In this document: positions 1 through 4,453 of the stretch, in pieces
Position numbering within the stretch: the stretch's first letter is position 1
Layout of the letters: the number at the start of each line of letters is the position of its first letter
Assembly: GCA_045648145.1 (NCBI GenBank)
Contig: JAZRNK010000149.1
Span: 1-5,977 of the forward strand
DNA length: 5,977 nt
Origin: UMGS172 sp045648145
Lineage (GTDB): Bacteria; Bacillota; Clostridia; Oscillospirales; Acutalibacteraceae
Direction: 5' to 3'
The notes under the pieces: model-generated
Database searches by the model: none
Told to the model about the DNA's origin: nothing
The model's input: only the letters and a program-made list of their open reading frames with translations
Program-made: the position numbers and the translations under genes

Positions 1-1328
1 GACAGCCTCGGTCGCTCGTATATAGCCTGTTGCCTTAAAAACTGCTCGCTTTGAGGATTAAAAAACTTAACGTCGTAAAACGCGTACCGCAAGGCATCTA
101 AAAGGTGGTTGTTGCGGTCAATCGGCACGTTGCTTTTGCCGTTAAAATCGCTCGACGAATAGCAATAGCTCGATAGCTCGGCAATGGTGTTTTTCAAAGA
201 GGGCAGCACGAAAATTTTGTACTCGTTTATCAAGCAAATGCCGTTCAGCACCGAGTCCTTGCCCTTTACACTCGGCAAAATTCGGTAAATGCCAAGCCGA
301 CGTAAATCGTCGTTGGATTTAGGCTCGGCACTGTCGGCGCGGATAATTTCTTTAGCGTACCCCTTGCGCCGCAGCATTTTGGCAATGTCGGAGTTAAGCA
401 TCCGTTTTTCGTAATGCTCGTCAAAGATATAAACCTCTTTGGTTACGGGGTTGGCGGCAAAGGCGATAAAGGCCGTCGGGTCGTTGGAATAGCCGTAGTC
501 AAGCCCAAAAAACGAACGGAACTGCCACGCATCAGCGTCAGAGTAGCGCTGTGACTTACCGTCGGTCAAAACAGGGTAACCCCCCTCGCCTATGTAGAAC
601 GGTAAAACCTCCCAATTCTCATACACAAGCCCGTCGGCAACACCCCACTCGCCCAGTCCCGCAACGGCATAACGTCGGTAGTTTGTTTCCTTTAAGCGCT
701 CAAAAACGGCGCGGTCGGTGGCGTCTAAAAACTCGTTGCATAAATAGTTGGTCGAGTAGGTTGAAACGCCCTGTTGCTTTGTGTCAAAAAACCTTTTTTT
801 CAGCCAATGCGACGCGCTCCACGGGTTAAAGGTTAAGGTGGTCTGCTTAAAAAGATGCGGCGGCACGTCACCTCGCGGCACCGACATATCCAGCTTGTCA
901 AAGTCGGACAAAGAGGCTATCTCAAACGCCTCCTCTATCCACACCCAACAAAGATAGCCCTTGCTGACGGTGGTCGACGCCAGCTTTAAAACGTCATCAA
1001 ATCCGCGAAACAAAATGCGTTGCCCCGTCGGCTTGTAGACCATCTCCATCGGGCTTACGGTGTTAGCCCACAAGTGCGCCACCCCCAACCGTTCCTGCGC
1101 CCACTTTAACTGCGCAAAGGTCGAGTCGCGGTGGGTGTTCATAACGGCGCGGACAACCAGTAAATTGCTGTCGGGGTACTTCATAAGCCTATAAATGAAG
1201 TTGAGCGCCGTCGTCGCGCTTTTTTTAGAGCCCTTGCCGCCCTTTAAAACTCGGTAACGGCCTTTATCATGCCAAAATTTTCTGTAACCGCGGCCTATAA
1301 CGGCGGGTAAAAACACCTTATTCGTCAA
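1..1328 (-). CDS. terL: Phage terminase large subunit (PBSX-like TerL), 3' end cut by window edge
   Basis: This is the ATPase/nuclease motor that cuts concatemeric phage DNA and pumps it into proheads. I translated the frame from a TTG at 1328 to the left edge: 442 codons with no stop. The N-terminal ATPase shows a Walker A-like GGKGSKKS (residues 30-37) and Walker B CWVWIEEA (127-134, catalytic acid E132/E133), then FNPWS as a likely coupling motif. The C-terminal RNase H-like nuclease shows GLDYG (D277), YIFDEHY (D303), RADSAEPKS (D332) and NHLLDALRYA (H408, D411). PBSX-type TerLs are about 420-450 residues, so little is probably missing. The TTG is chosen because GGAGG (1335-1339) lies 6 nt upstream and the start overlaps the terS stop by 11 bp, a typical coupled arrangement. 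A GTG at 1316 is a weaker alternative. Nothing in the visible part looks broken. Confidence 0.95.
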   Translation of the reverse strand, partial: MTNKVFLPAVIGRGYRKFWHDKGRYRVLKGGKGSKKSATTALNFIYRLMKYPDSNLLVVRAVMNTHRDSTFAQLKWAQERLGVAHLWANTVSPMEMVYKPTGQRILFRGFDDVLKLASTTVSKGYLCWVWIEEAFEIASLSDFDKLDMSVPRGDVPPHLFKQTTLTFNPWSASHWLKKRFFDTKQQGVSTYSTNYLCNEFLDATDRAVFERLKETNYRRYAVAGLGEWGVADGLVYENWEVLPFYIGEGGYPVLTDGKSQRYSDADAWQFRSFFGLDYGYSNDPTAFIAFAANPVTKEVYIFDEHYEKRMLNSDIAKMLRRKGYAKEIIRADSAEPKSNDDLRRLGIYRILPSVKGKDSVLNGICLINEYKIFVLPSLKNTIAELSSYCYSSSDFNGKSNVPIDRNNHLLDALRYAFYDVKFFNPQSEQFLRQQAIYERPRL

Positions 1329-1689
1329 TTTCGTCCTCCCCCGTTATGATGACGACGCCGTCGTCAGAATTTGCCGACTTAACGCTTTTTTGCACCGCGT
1401 CAAAATATAGCTTCATGGCCGAAACGTCGCCGTTTTTGGCCTTTTTTATGAGCGACTTGAAAACGTTGGCCTTTTCGCTGTCGGCAAAGCGGAGAATGAG
1501 CGAGTTAAGGTACTCGCTGTATTTTTCGTCGCAAAGCCAACGGTGAAGCGTCGCGCGTGTCACACCGACTTTCTTTATAATTTCGGCAACCGTCAAATCG
1601 CTCTCGGGGTCGCAAAGTAGCTCGGCAAAGCGCCGCTTTCTGTCACCAATTTCCTCATTTTTCTCTTGTCTTAAAACCTTCTTGCCCAA
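1318..1689 (-). CDS. terS: Probable phage terminase small subunit (HTH protein)
   Basis: The likely role is recognition of the phage packaging site and recruitment of TerL. From the TTG at 1689 the product is 123 residues. A basic N-terminus is followed by a helix-turn-helix (about residues 32-52, core TVAEIIKKVGVTRATLHRWL), a helical stretch (about 55-95) that could oligomerise, and an acidic tail ending GEDEIDE. Size, HTH position and direct overlap with terL support the call; small terminases diverge fast, so the family is inferred from context. A longer frame opens at a GTG at 1782, but AGGAGG at 1697-1702 with a 7-nt spacer points clearly to the TTG at 1689, and the extra upstream residues would be encoded by repeat DNA. 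It is transcribed with terL. The upstream gap to the zinc-ribbon gene is filled by repeats. Confidence 0.8.
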   Translation of the reverse strand: MGKKVLRQEKNEEIGDRKRRFAELLCDPESDLTVAEIIKKVGVTRATLHRWLCDEKYSEYLNSLILRFADSEKANVFKSLIKKAKNGDVSAMKLYFDAVQKSVKSANSDDGVVIITGEDEIDE

Positions 1690-1696
1690 AATAAAA

Positions 1697-1702
1697 CCTC
1701 CT
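1697..1702 (-). promoter_or_regulatory. Ribosome binding site deciding the terS start
   Basis: A perfect AGGAGG on the minus strand lies 7 nt before the TTG at 1689. No comparable site precedes the GTG at 1782, so this site sets the terS start. Confidence 0.8.
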
Positions 1703-1727
1703 TTTTTCGTGCAATATTTTGTTTTTT

Positions 1728-1750
1728 TGCGCCACACCTTGCGTGGCGCA
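1728..1750. repeat. 8-bp stem-loop upstream of terS
   Basis: TGCGCCAC (1728-1735) pairs perfectly with GTGGCGCA (1743-1750) across a 7-nt loop. In the terS direction it is followed by a run of A, not T, so it does not look like an intrinsic terminator for the phage operon. Its CACACCTTG loop region recurs in inverted orientation near 1889-1897, tying it to the neighbouring repeat cluster. It could be the element's outer end or an mRNA structure in the terS leader. Confidence 0.6.
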
Positions 1751-1858
1751 CAAAAGGCTGTAAAGCAGGGGCTTGCTCCCACCCTACTACCCCTCCGTCA
1801 CTCGTTCCTCGTGACACCTCCCCTCACAAGTGGAGGCAAAAGTAAACGCACACCCTTG

Positions 1859-1878
1859 CCTTCTCCGGCGGGAGAAGG
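1859..1878. repeat. Perfect 8-bp hairpin at the core of the repeat element
   Basis: CCTTCTCC (1859-1866) and GGAGAAGG (1871-1878) are exact complements around the loop GGCG. No T-run follows on either strand, so it is read as a structural part of the repeat and not as a terminator. Confidence 0.75.
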
Positions 1879-1910
1879 TGGCACGCCACAAGGTGTGACG
1901 AATGAGGCGT

Positions 1911-1951
1911 TGTAAAGCAGGGGCTTGCTCCTGCCTTTTGCTACCCTACAG
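1911..1951. repeat. REP-like palindromic unit overlapping a gene end
   Basis: The unit starts TGTA and ends CCCTACAG. Its core GCAGGGGCTTGCTCCTGC folds into a stem of GCAGG/CCTGC extended by a G-T pair and GC/GC. Its first 21 bp repeat those at 1759-1779. On the minus strand it begins CTGTAGGG, and the TAG in that motif is the stop codon of the zinc-ribbon gene. The GTAGGG terminus also occurs in both palindromes inside the transposase gene near 4,168 and 4,451. Confidence 0.65.
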
Positions 1952-2341
1952 TTCACTCTTTTCTTGCCACATGGCGTCGGCAAGCCACACCCTGTCGCCC
2001 TCCAAAAACGGACGGCACGAAACCCTGTGCTCACGCAAAAACAAACGCAAAACGTGATTTATCTCCTCTTGGGTTAGAACCTCCGCTAAAAGTGAATCAA
2101 TCAAAACCTCTTTTTTGTCCGTACGTCCTGACAGCTTAAAGCAGGTGTCGTAATCGAACTCCAGCTCCGAAATGCAGGTGTCACAGACCACACTGTCGCT
2201 GATTTCACCGCAGATTTCACATTCATACGCCGTTTCGTACCTGCCGCTGCAAAACGGACAGACCAAAAACTGCTCTCCGTTGTAGTCGCGCACCACCCCC
2301 GGCTCGTCAAAAAGACTGTCACAGTCCAAGCACCTGTTCAT
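1946..2341 (-). CDS. Phage double zinc-ribbon protein, function unknown
   Basis: The product is 131 residues. The first half carries four CxxC knuckles: C4/C7, C28/C31, C41/C44 and C53/C56. These fit two four-cysteine zinc sites of zinc-ribbon type. The second half (about 65-131) is free of the pattern, predicted mostly helical, and includes EVLIDSLLAEVLTQEEINHVLRLF in two adjoining helices. Proteins of this build occur in early regions of clostridial phages; a nucleic-acid or protein-binding role is plausible, but I do not recognise a defined function. The ATG at 2341 has GAGGTG just upstream, and the preceding gene's TGA (2351-2353) overlaps that ribosome site, so translation is probably coupled. 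Its last codons and TAG run into a palindromic repeat, so the native C-terminus may have been altered. Confidence 0.85.
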   Translation of the reverse strand: MNRCLDCDSLFDEPGVVRDYNGEQFLVCPFCSGRYETAYECEICGEISDSVVCDTCISELEFDYDTCFKLSGRTDKKEVLIDSLLAEVLTQEEINHVLRLFLREHRVSCRPFLEGDRVWLADAMWQEKSEL

Positions 2342-2350
2342 TTCATCACC

Positions 2351-3160
2351 TCATTCCTGTTCGTTTTGCAAAATAATCGCGTTGACAAAATCCTGATACT
2401 CGTCACCCGCCGTGCGTTTTGTGGGCTTCGGATTACCCTCGCTCTTAGCCCAACTGCGAATGGTGGCAAGATGGTTTTTATAAACCCTGCCCGTCTTGGC
2501 AATAAACTCACTTAAAGCTTCAATTCGGCGCTCGTAGTCGGGAAACTCCTGCCGCAGCTTTTCGAGCTCCTTTTCGCTCAAAAACACGTTCTCATACTCG
2601 CCGCAAGCAAAACGCGGCGAAAATGTTTGCTTAGCTTTGCTTGCTTTACTTGCTTTGCTTGCTTGTGGGCATTTGCAGTCAATATTTCCCGATTTATTTT
2701 GAGAATTTAACGATTTATCGTCGGTAAATGCCTTTTTCTCGTCGATAAATTCAAACGGAAATTCGCCCTGCAACAACCAAATATCACTTCGCACCGTCAA
2801 GGTCGGACGGCATTTTGCCACCTCCCAAAACCGTTGCTGCATGCTCTTGCTGGTCAGCACCCCGTAGCTTTTGAACACCTCGTCATCAAACAACCCACTT
2901 TTCAAGCAGGTGTCGACCACCCGTTCAATCAGCTTCGAGTCGGCGCCTCGGCCTAATCGTCTGGCAATGCTCGGGCATTGCTCATAGCTCCAGTCGAGGT
3001 AGTATCCGTTGGAGCCGTAGGCCTTCTGGCAAAGGTAAAAATAGACCGTAAAGCCGGCAATCGAGTGGTTTTCGATAAGACAGTCGATTTTTTCGTCATA
3101 GTCGAGAACACCAATGTCCCAGGGGGAAAAGTCAAGTCCCCTCTTTTTTAGTCGGCCCAA
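2351..3160 (-). CDS. Phage replication protein, Lin1244/Lin1753-like (DUF4373)
   Basis: The product is 269 residues. Residues 1-90 (start MGRLKKRGLDFSPWD, then GFTVYFYLCQKAYGSNGYYLDW) match the DUF4373 pattern found at the N-terminus of many Firmicutes phage replication-initiation proteins, a winged-helix-like DNA-binding domain. Residues about 140-185 are a polar linker with a repeated S-K-A unit. Residues about 190-240 form a helical segment with KTGRVYKNHLATIRSW, resembling the C-terminal tail of DnaD-type phage initiators. The likely role is origin binding or helicase loading during phage replication; that is inferred from family and position. The start is TTG at 3160 with AGGAGG (3167-3172) 6 nt upstream. 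It follows the Cro-like gene by 39 bp, a gap that holds a perfect operator dyad, and is followed 9 bp later by the zinc-ribbon gene. Confidence 0.85.
   Translation of the reverse strand: MGRLKKRGLDFSPWDIGVLDYDEKIDCLIENHSIAGFTVYFYLCQKAYGSNGYYLDWSYEQCPSIARRLGRGADSKLIERVVDTCLKSGLFDDEVFKSYGVLTSKSMQQRFWEVAKCRPTLTVRSDIWLLQGEFPFEFIDEKKAFTDDKSLNSQNKSGNIDCKCPQASKASKASKAKQTFSPRFACGEYENVFLSEKELEKLRQEFPDYERRIEALSEFIAKTGRVYKNHLATIRSWAKSEGNPKPTKRTAGDEYQDFVNAIILQNEQE
2636..2662. repeat. Three 9-bp tandem repeats in the replication-protein linker
   Basis: The unit TTTGCTTGC occurs at 2636-2644 and 2654-2662, with one change (TTTACTTGC) at 2645-2653. On the coding strand each unit adds one S-K-A triplet. Unit gain or loss keeps the frame, so linker length could vary between relatives. 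Confidence 0.85.
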
Positions 3161-3166
3161 AATAAC

Positions 3167-3172
3167 CCTCCT
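3167..3172 (-). promoter_or_regulatory. Ribosome binding site deciding the replication-protein TTG start
   Basis: AGGAGG on the minus strand lies 6 nt before TTG at 3160. Its context matches the terS start: both read AGGAGG, a short T-rich spacer, then TTATTTTGGGC containing the TTG. Confidence 0.8.
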
Positions 3173-3180
3173 CTCTTTTA

Positions 3181-3197
3181 GTAACTTTTAAAGTTAC
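3181..3197. promoter_or_regulatory. Perfect operator dyad downstream of the Cro-like gene
   Basis: GTAACTTTTAAAGTTAC is an exact 7-3-7 inverted repeat. It starts just after the stop codon of the HTH gene and lies 8 bp upstream of the AGGAGG of the replication gene. It has the same half-sites as the operator at 3411-3427, so the same regulator probably binds both. No clear promoter overlaps it, so it may act as a transcription roadblock, a looping partner, or the operator of a weak internal promoter. Confidence 0.75.
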
Positions 3198-3199
3198 TT

Positions 3200-3394
3200 T
3201 TAGTCGAAAAAAATTTGCATCGGTTCTGTTATTCTTAAAACCGATACCAATTTTTTTATCTCATCAGCACCAAAAACGCCCCTTTTAATGCGGCGGTAAA
3301 GGGTGGCTCGGCTTACTCCTAAGGCTTGCGCCACCTGCGTTTTGGTCATTTTTCGGCAGTCAATGGCTGCTGCCAGCTTTTTGCGGTTTAGCAT
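3200..3394 (-). CDS. Small Cro-like HTH regulator
   Basis: The product is 64 residues with a helix-turn-helix at about 16-36 (MTKTQVAQALGVSRATLYRRI) and a short helical C-terminus ending EPMQIFFD. Size, single HTH, and divergent position opposite the repressor make it the likely Cro or early-operon regulator of the lytic/lysogenic switch; an excisionase-like or activator role is possible. The ATG at 3394 is preceded by GAGGGGG with a 6-nt spacer. It is the first gene of the leftward phage operon, expressed from the promoter at 3432-3460, and is bracketed by perfect operator dyads at 3181-3197 and 3411-3427, so it probably sits in its own feedback loop. Confidence 0.8.
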   Translation of the reverse strand: MLNRKKLAAAIDCRKMTKTQVAQALGVSRATLYRRIKRGVFGADEIKKLVSVLRITEPMQIFFD

Positions 3395-3410
3395 ACTGTA
3401 CCCCCTCGCA

Positions 3411-3427
3411 GTAACTTTTTAAGTTAC
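3411..3427. promoter_or_regulatory. Perfect operator dyad at the early-promoter start site
   Basis: GTAACTTTTTAAGTTAC is an exact 7-3-7 inverted repeat. Transcription from the leftward promoter would begin about 3425, inside this site, so a bound regulator should block the early operon. It shares both half-sites with 3181-3197. Confidence 0.85.
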
Positions 3428-3431
3428 TTTG

Positions 3432-3460
3432 AGTATAACACTTGTTCCGTAACTTGTCAA
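3432..3460 (-). promoter_or_regulatory. Leftward early phage promoter
   Basis: On the minus strand, TTGACA (3460-3455) and TATACT (3437-3432) are separated by exactly 17 bp, a near-consensus sigma-A promoter. It drives the Cro-like gene and probably everything to terL. Its -35 lies inside the dyad at 3449-3465 and its start site inside the dyad at 3411-3427. Confidence 0.85.
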
Positions 3461-3465
3461 GACAT
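3449..3465. promoter_or_regulatory. Half-degenerate operator over the early -35
   Basis: GTAACTT-GTC-AAGACAT keeps the left half-site exactly and only part of the right one, in the same 7-3-7 spacing. Its first 14 bp (GTAACTTGTCAAGA) are the exact reverse complement of 3493-3506, making a mirror-image pair across the switch. Confidence 0.7.
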
Positions 3466-3489
3466 TTTTTGACAATTTTTTTAATTTTT

Positions 3490-3506
3490 TTATCTTGACA
3501 AGTTAC
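3490..3506. promoter_or_regulatory. Half-degenerate operator over the repressor -35
   Basis: TTATCTT-GAC-AAGTTAC keeps the right half-site exactly and five of seven bases of the left. It contains the TTGACA of the repressor promoter, so binding here would control the repressor's own synthesis. Confidence 0.7.
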
Positions 3507-3523
3507 TCAACTACAGGTATCAT
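3495..3523 (+). promoter_or_regulatory. Promoter of the repressor gene
   Basis: TTGACA (3495-3500) and TATCAT (3518-3523) have a 17-bp spacer. The predicted start near 3530 leaves a very short leader immediately before the ribosome site AGAGGTG (3530-3536). An upstream TTGACA at 3469-3474 with TATCTT at 3491-3496 (16-bp spacer) is a weaker alternative that would give a longer leader. Confidence 0.75.
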
Positions 3524-3542
3524 TAAATAAGAGGTGATTATT

Positions 3543-3893
3543 ATGAGTATCGGGCAGAGAATTAAGTCGGCAAGGAAGCTGAAAAAGGTTTCGCAGGTCA
3601 ACCTTGCCAATGCCATCAACGTTTCAAAGCAGACGCTTTATAAATACGAGAACGATATAATCACCAACATCCCGTCGGATAAAATCGAGGCAATTTCGCG
3701 GTTTTTGGGCATCTCCCCTGCCTATATAATGGGGTGGGATGACTCGCCAAGGCCGTATTTTTCAGCCGAGGAAAAGGGCCTTGTTTTAAGCGACATTGAA
3801 AAGGACCTTATCGTCGCCTATCGCAAGATGATAACCATGCAGTCGGCGGTCAACACCCTGTTAGGCCTCAAACCCCCACCCGAGAAAAAGTGA
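3543..3893 (+). CDS. Prophage XRE/CI-like repressor without S24 domain
   Basis: The product is 116 residues. An HTH_3/XRE domain spans about 1-65 (IGQRIKSARKLKKVSQ, then the recognition region NVSKQTLYKYEND and the typical FLGISPAYIMGWDD end). After a linker, a short helix (about 82-110, including DLIVAYRKMITMQSAVNTLLGL) probably mediates oligomerisation. There is no peptidase S24 domain, so it is not a classical self-cleaving CI. It likely maintains lysogeny by binding the GTAACTT dyads. The ATG at 3543 is chosen because GAGG (3531-3534) lies 8 nt upstream; the in-frame GTG at 3534 is itself part of that ribosome site. It stands alone on the plus strand, divergent from the early operon, and ends just before a strong terminator. 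Confidence 0.88.
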   Translation: MSIGQRIKSARKLKKVSQVNLANAINVSKQTLYKYENDIITNIPSDKIEAISRFLGISPAYIMGWDDSPRPYFSAEEKGLVLSDIEKDLIVAYRKMITMQSAVNTLLGLKPPPEKK

Positions 3894-3910
3894 TAAACAA
3901 AATCAAAACA

Positions 3911-3943
3911 AAATTCCCCGAAGGAAAACCCTTCGGGGAATTT
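3911..3943. terminator. Bidirectional intrinsic terminator between convergent genes
   Basis: A 14-bp perfect stem (3911-3924 with 3930-3943) closes a 5-nt loop. The stem is GC-rich in its upper part with AAATT at its base. On the plus strand it is followed by TTATTTA after a T-rich stem end and would stop the repressor transcript. On the minus strand it is followed by TTTTGTTTTG and would stop the glgA-transposase transcript. It lies 17 bp after the repressor stop and 4 bp from the outer stop of the transposase frame. Confidence 0.92.
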
Positions 3944-4141
3944 TTATTTATTGATACAGCTCATCAACCATCCAACGAGTCGGATTTTCGAGTATGTATT
4001 TCATACGTCTTTAGTAATCCTCGCGATTACGAATAATGTGGTCGAAAAAACTGCGTTGCCACAAATTACAACCATATTCCTTGTTGCAAAACCGTTTAAA
4101 TGTTGACACAAATCGAGAAACCACCGAATGTTGCGCCGTTT

Positions 4142-4170
4142 TCATCATCATCGTTGTTGTCGTCGTCGTA
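4142..4170. repeat. Trinucleotide tract in the transposase linker
   Basis: TCATCATCATCG is followed by GTT and GTC triplets up to the GTAG of the adjoining palindrome. On the coding strand it gives a run of six Thr and three Met (residues 132-140). Length changes in multiples of three would stay in frame. Confidence 0.8.
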
Positions 4171-4193
4171 GGGGGCGACGTCCTCGACGCCCC
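4168..4193 (+). repeat. REP-like palindrome B inside the transposase gene
   Basis: It begins GTAG, then GGGGCG (4172-4177) pairs with CGCCCC (4188-4193), with an A-A mismatch, a CG/CG inner pair and the loop TCCT. It has the same architecture as copy A at 4426-4451 but lies in the opposite orientation. It encodes part of the GASRTS linker. Confidence 0.75.
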
Positions 4194-4219
4194 GTCATGC
4201 GACGTCCTTGACGCCCCGT
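4175..4219. repeat. Tandem 21-bp partial copies of the REP-like arm
   Basis: The 21 bp at 4175-4195 recur at 4199-4219 with one mismatch (C/T). The period is 24 bp, or eight codons, so the protein has two successive DGASRTS-like segments (residues 116-130). The second copy lacks the GTAGGG leader and looks like a partial duplication of the palindrome's loop and right arm. Confidence 0.8.
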
Positions 4220-4417
4220 TTGGCAACATTTCGTTTTCCTTTACATTCAACATTAAATGAATATGGTTTGGCATAATTACATACGCGTCAACCGAAACAT
4301 CATCATAAAAATCATTTAATTGATTAATATATTTGTCCGCGATTTTGCCGTAATGACTCAACACGACACGTGGTTCATTAAGAACAAACACATGGTCCGG
4401 GATGGCATCATTTAGGT

Positions 4418-4453
4418 TTGTAGACGGGCGGTCGGGGACGTCCGCCCCTACAA
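4418..4453 (-). repeat. REP-like palindrome A inside the transposase gene
   Basis: TTGTAG (4418-4423) and CTACAA (4448-4453) form the outer arms. GGGCGG (4426-4431) pairs with CCGCCC (4442-4447), followed by a T-T mismatch, CG/CG and the loop GGGA. Read on the minus strand it starts TTGTAGGGGCGG. It is 36 bp, so it adds twelve codons in frame (residues 37-49, including VVGADVPDRPS) between the N-terminal strand and the rest of the HUH domain. Confidence 0.78.

Larger units (their letters stand above)
1759..1951. repeat. Composite palindromic repeat element (MITE/REP-like) between phage genes
   Basis: This stretch has no credible gene and is packed with dyads. A 21-bp sequence starting TGTAAAGCAGGGGC occurs identically at 1759-1779 and 1911-1931. 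Between the copies lie GTCAC/GTGAC (about 1797-1814), CCTCC/GGAGG around CACAAGTG (about 1817-1836), a perfect 8-bp stem with a 4-nt loop (1859-1878) and GTGGC/GCCAC (1878-1889). GTGACACCT near 1811 and AGGTGTGAC near 1891 are an inverted, near-matching pair that could be element ends. Small, dense, palindromic non-coding units of this kind are common dispersed repeats in gut Clostridia; membership of a named family is inference. The unit at 1911-1951 runs into the zinc-ribbon gene and holds its stop codon. Confidence 0.7.

Noticed and set aside
30..37. Lysine in place of the usual glycine in the TerL Walker A (protein residues 30-37) as a sign of inactivation
   Set aside because: Deviant Walker A loops such as G-S-K-K-S are, as far as I recall, common in PBSX-like terminases, and all nuclease acids are kept.
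551..829. 92-residue open frame on the plus strand
   Set aside because: It lies wholly inside terL on the opposite strand, has low-complexity basic composition and no good ribosome site.
1728..1750. Hairpin as an intrinsic terminator before terS
   Set aside because: In the direction of transcription it is followed by A, not T; on the other strand no T-run follows the stem.
1690..1782. GTG start at 1782 extending terS by 31 residues
   Set aside because: The perfect AGGAGG at 1697-1702 is placed for the TTG at 1689, and the extension is encoded by repeat and hairpin DNA.
1759..1931. CRISPR array from repeated 21-bp units
   Set aside because: There are only two repeat copies, the space between them is about 131 bp and itself palindromic, and no cas gene is present.
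1682..2034. Open frames on both strands across the repeat gap
   Set aside because: Their translations follow palindromic repeat DNA and the edges of terS or the zinc-ribbon gene; no domain and no ribosome site support them.
3534..3542. GTG start for the repressor
   Set aside because: The GTG overlaps the GAGGTG ribosome site; ATG at 3543 has correct spacing and gives the usual XRE N-terminus.
4036..4260. Plus-strand open frame with a valine run inside the transposase gene
   Set aside because: It is the opposite-strand reading of the triplet repeat and palindromes; the minus-strand frame has clear HUH transposase motifs.
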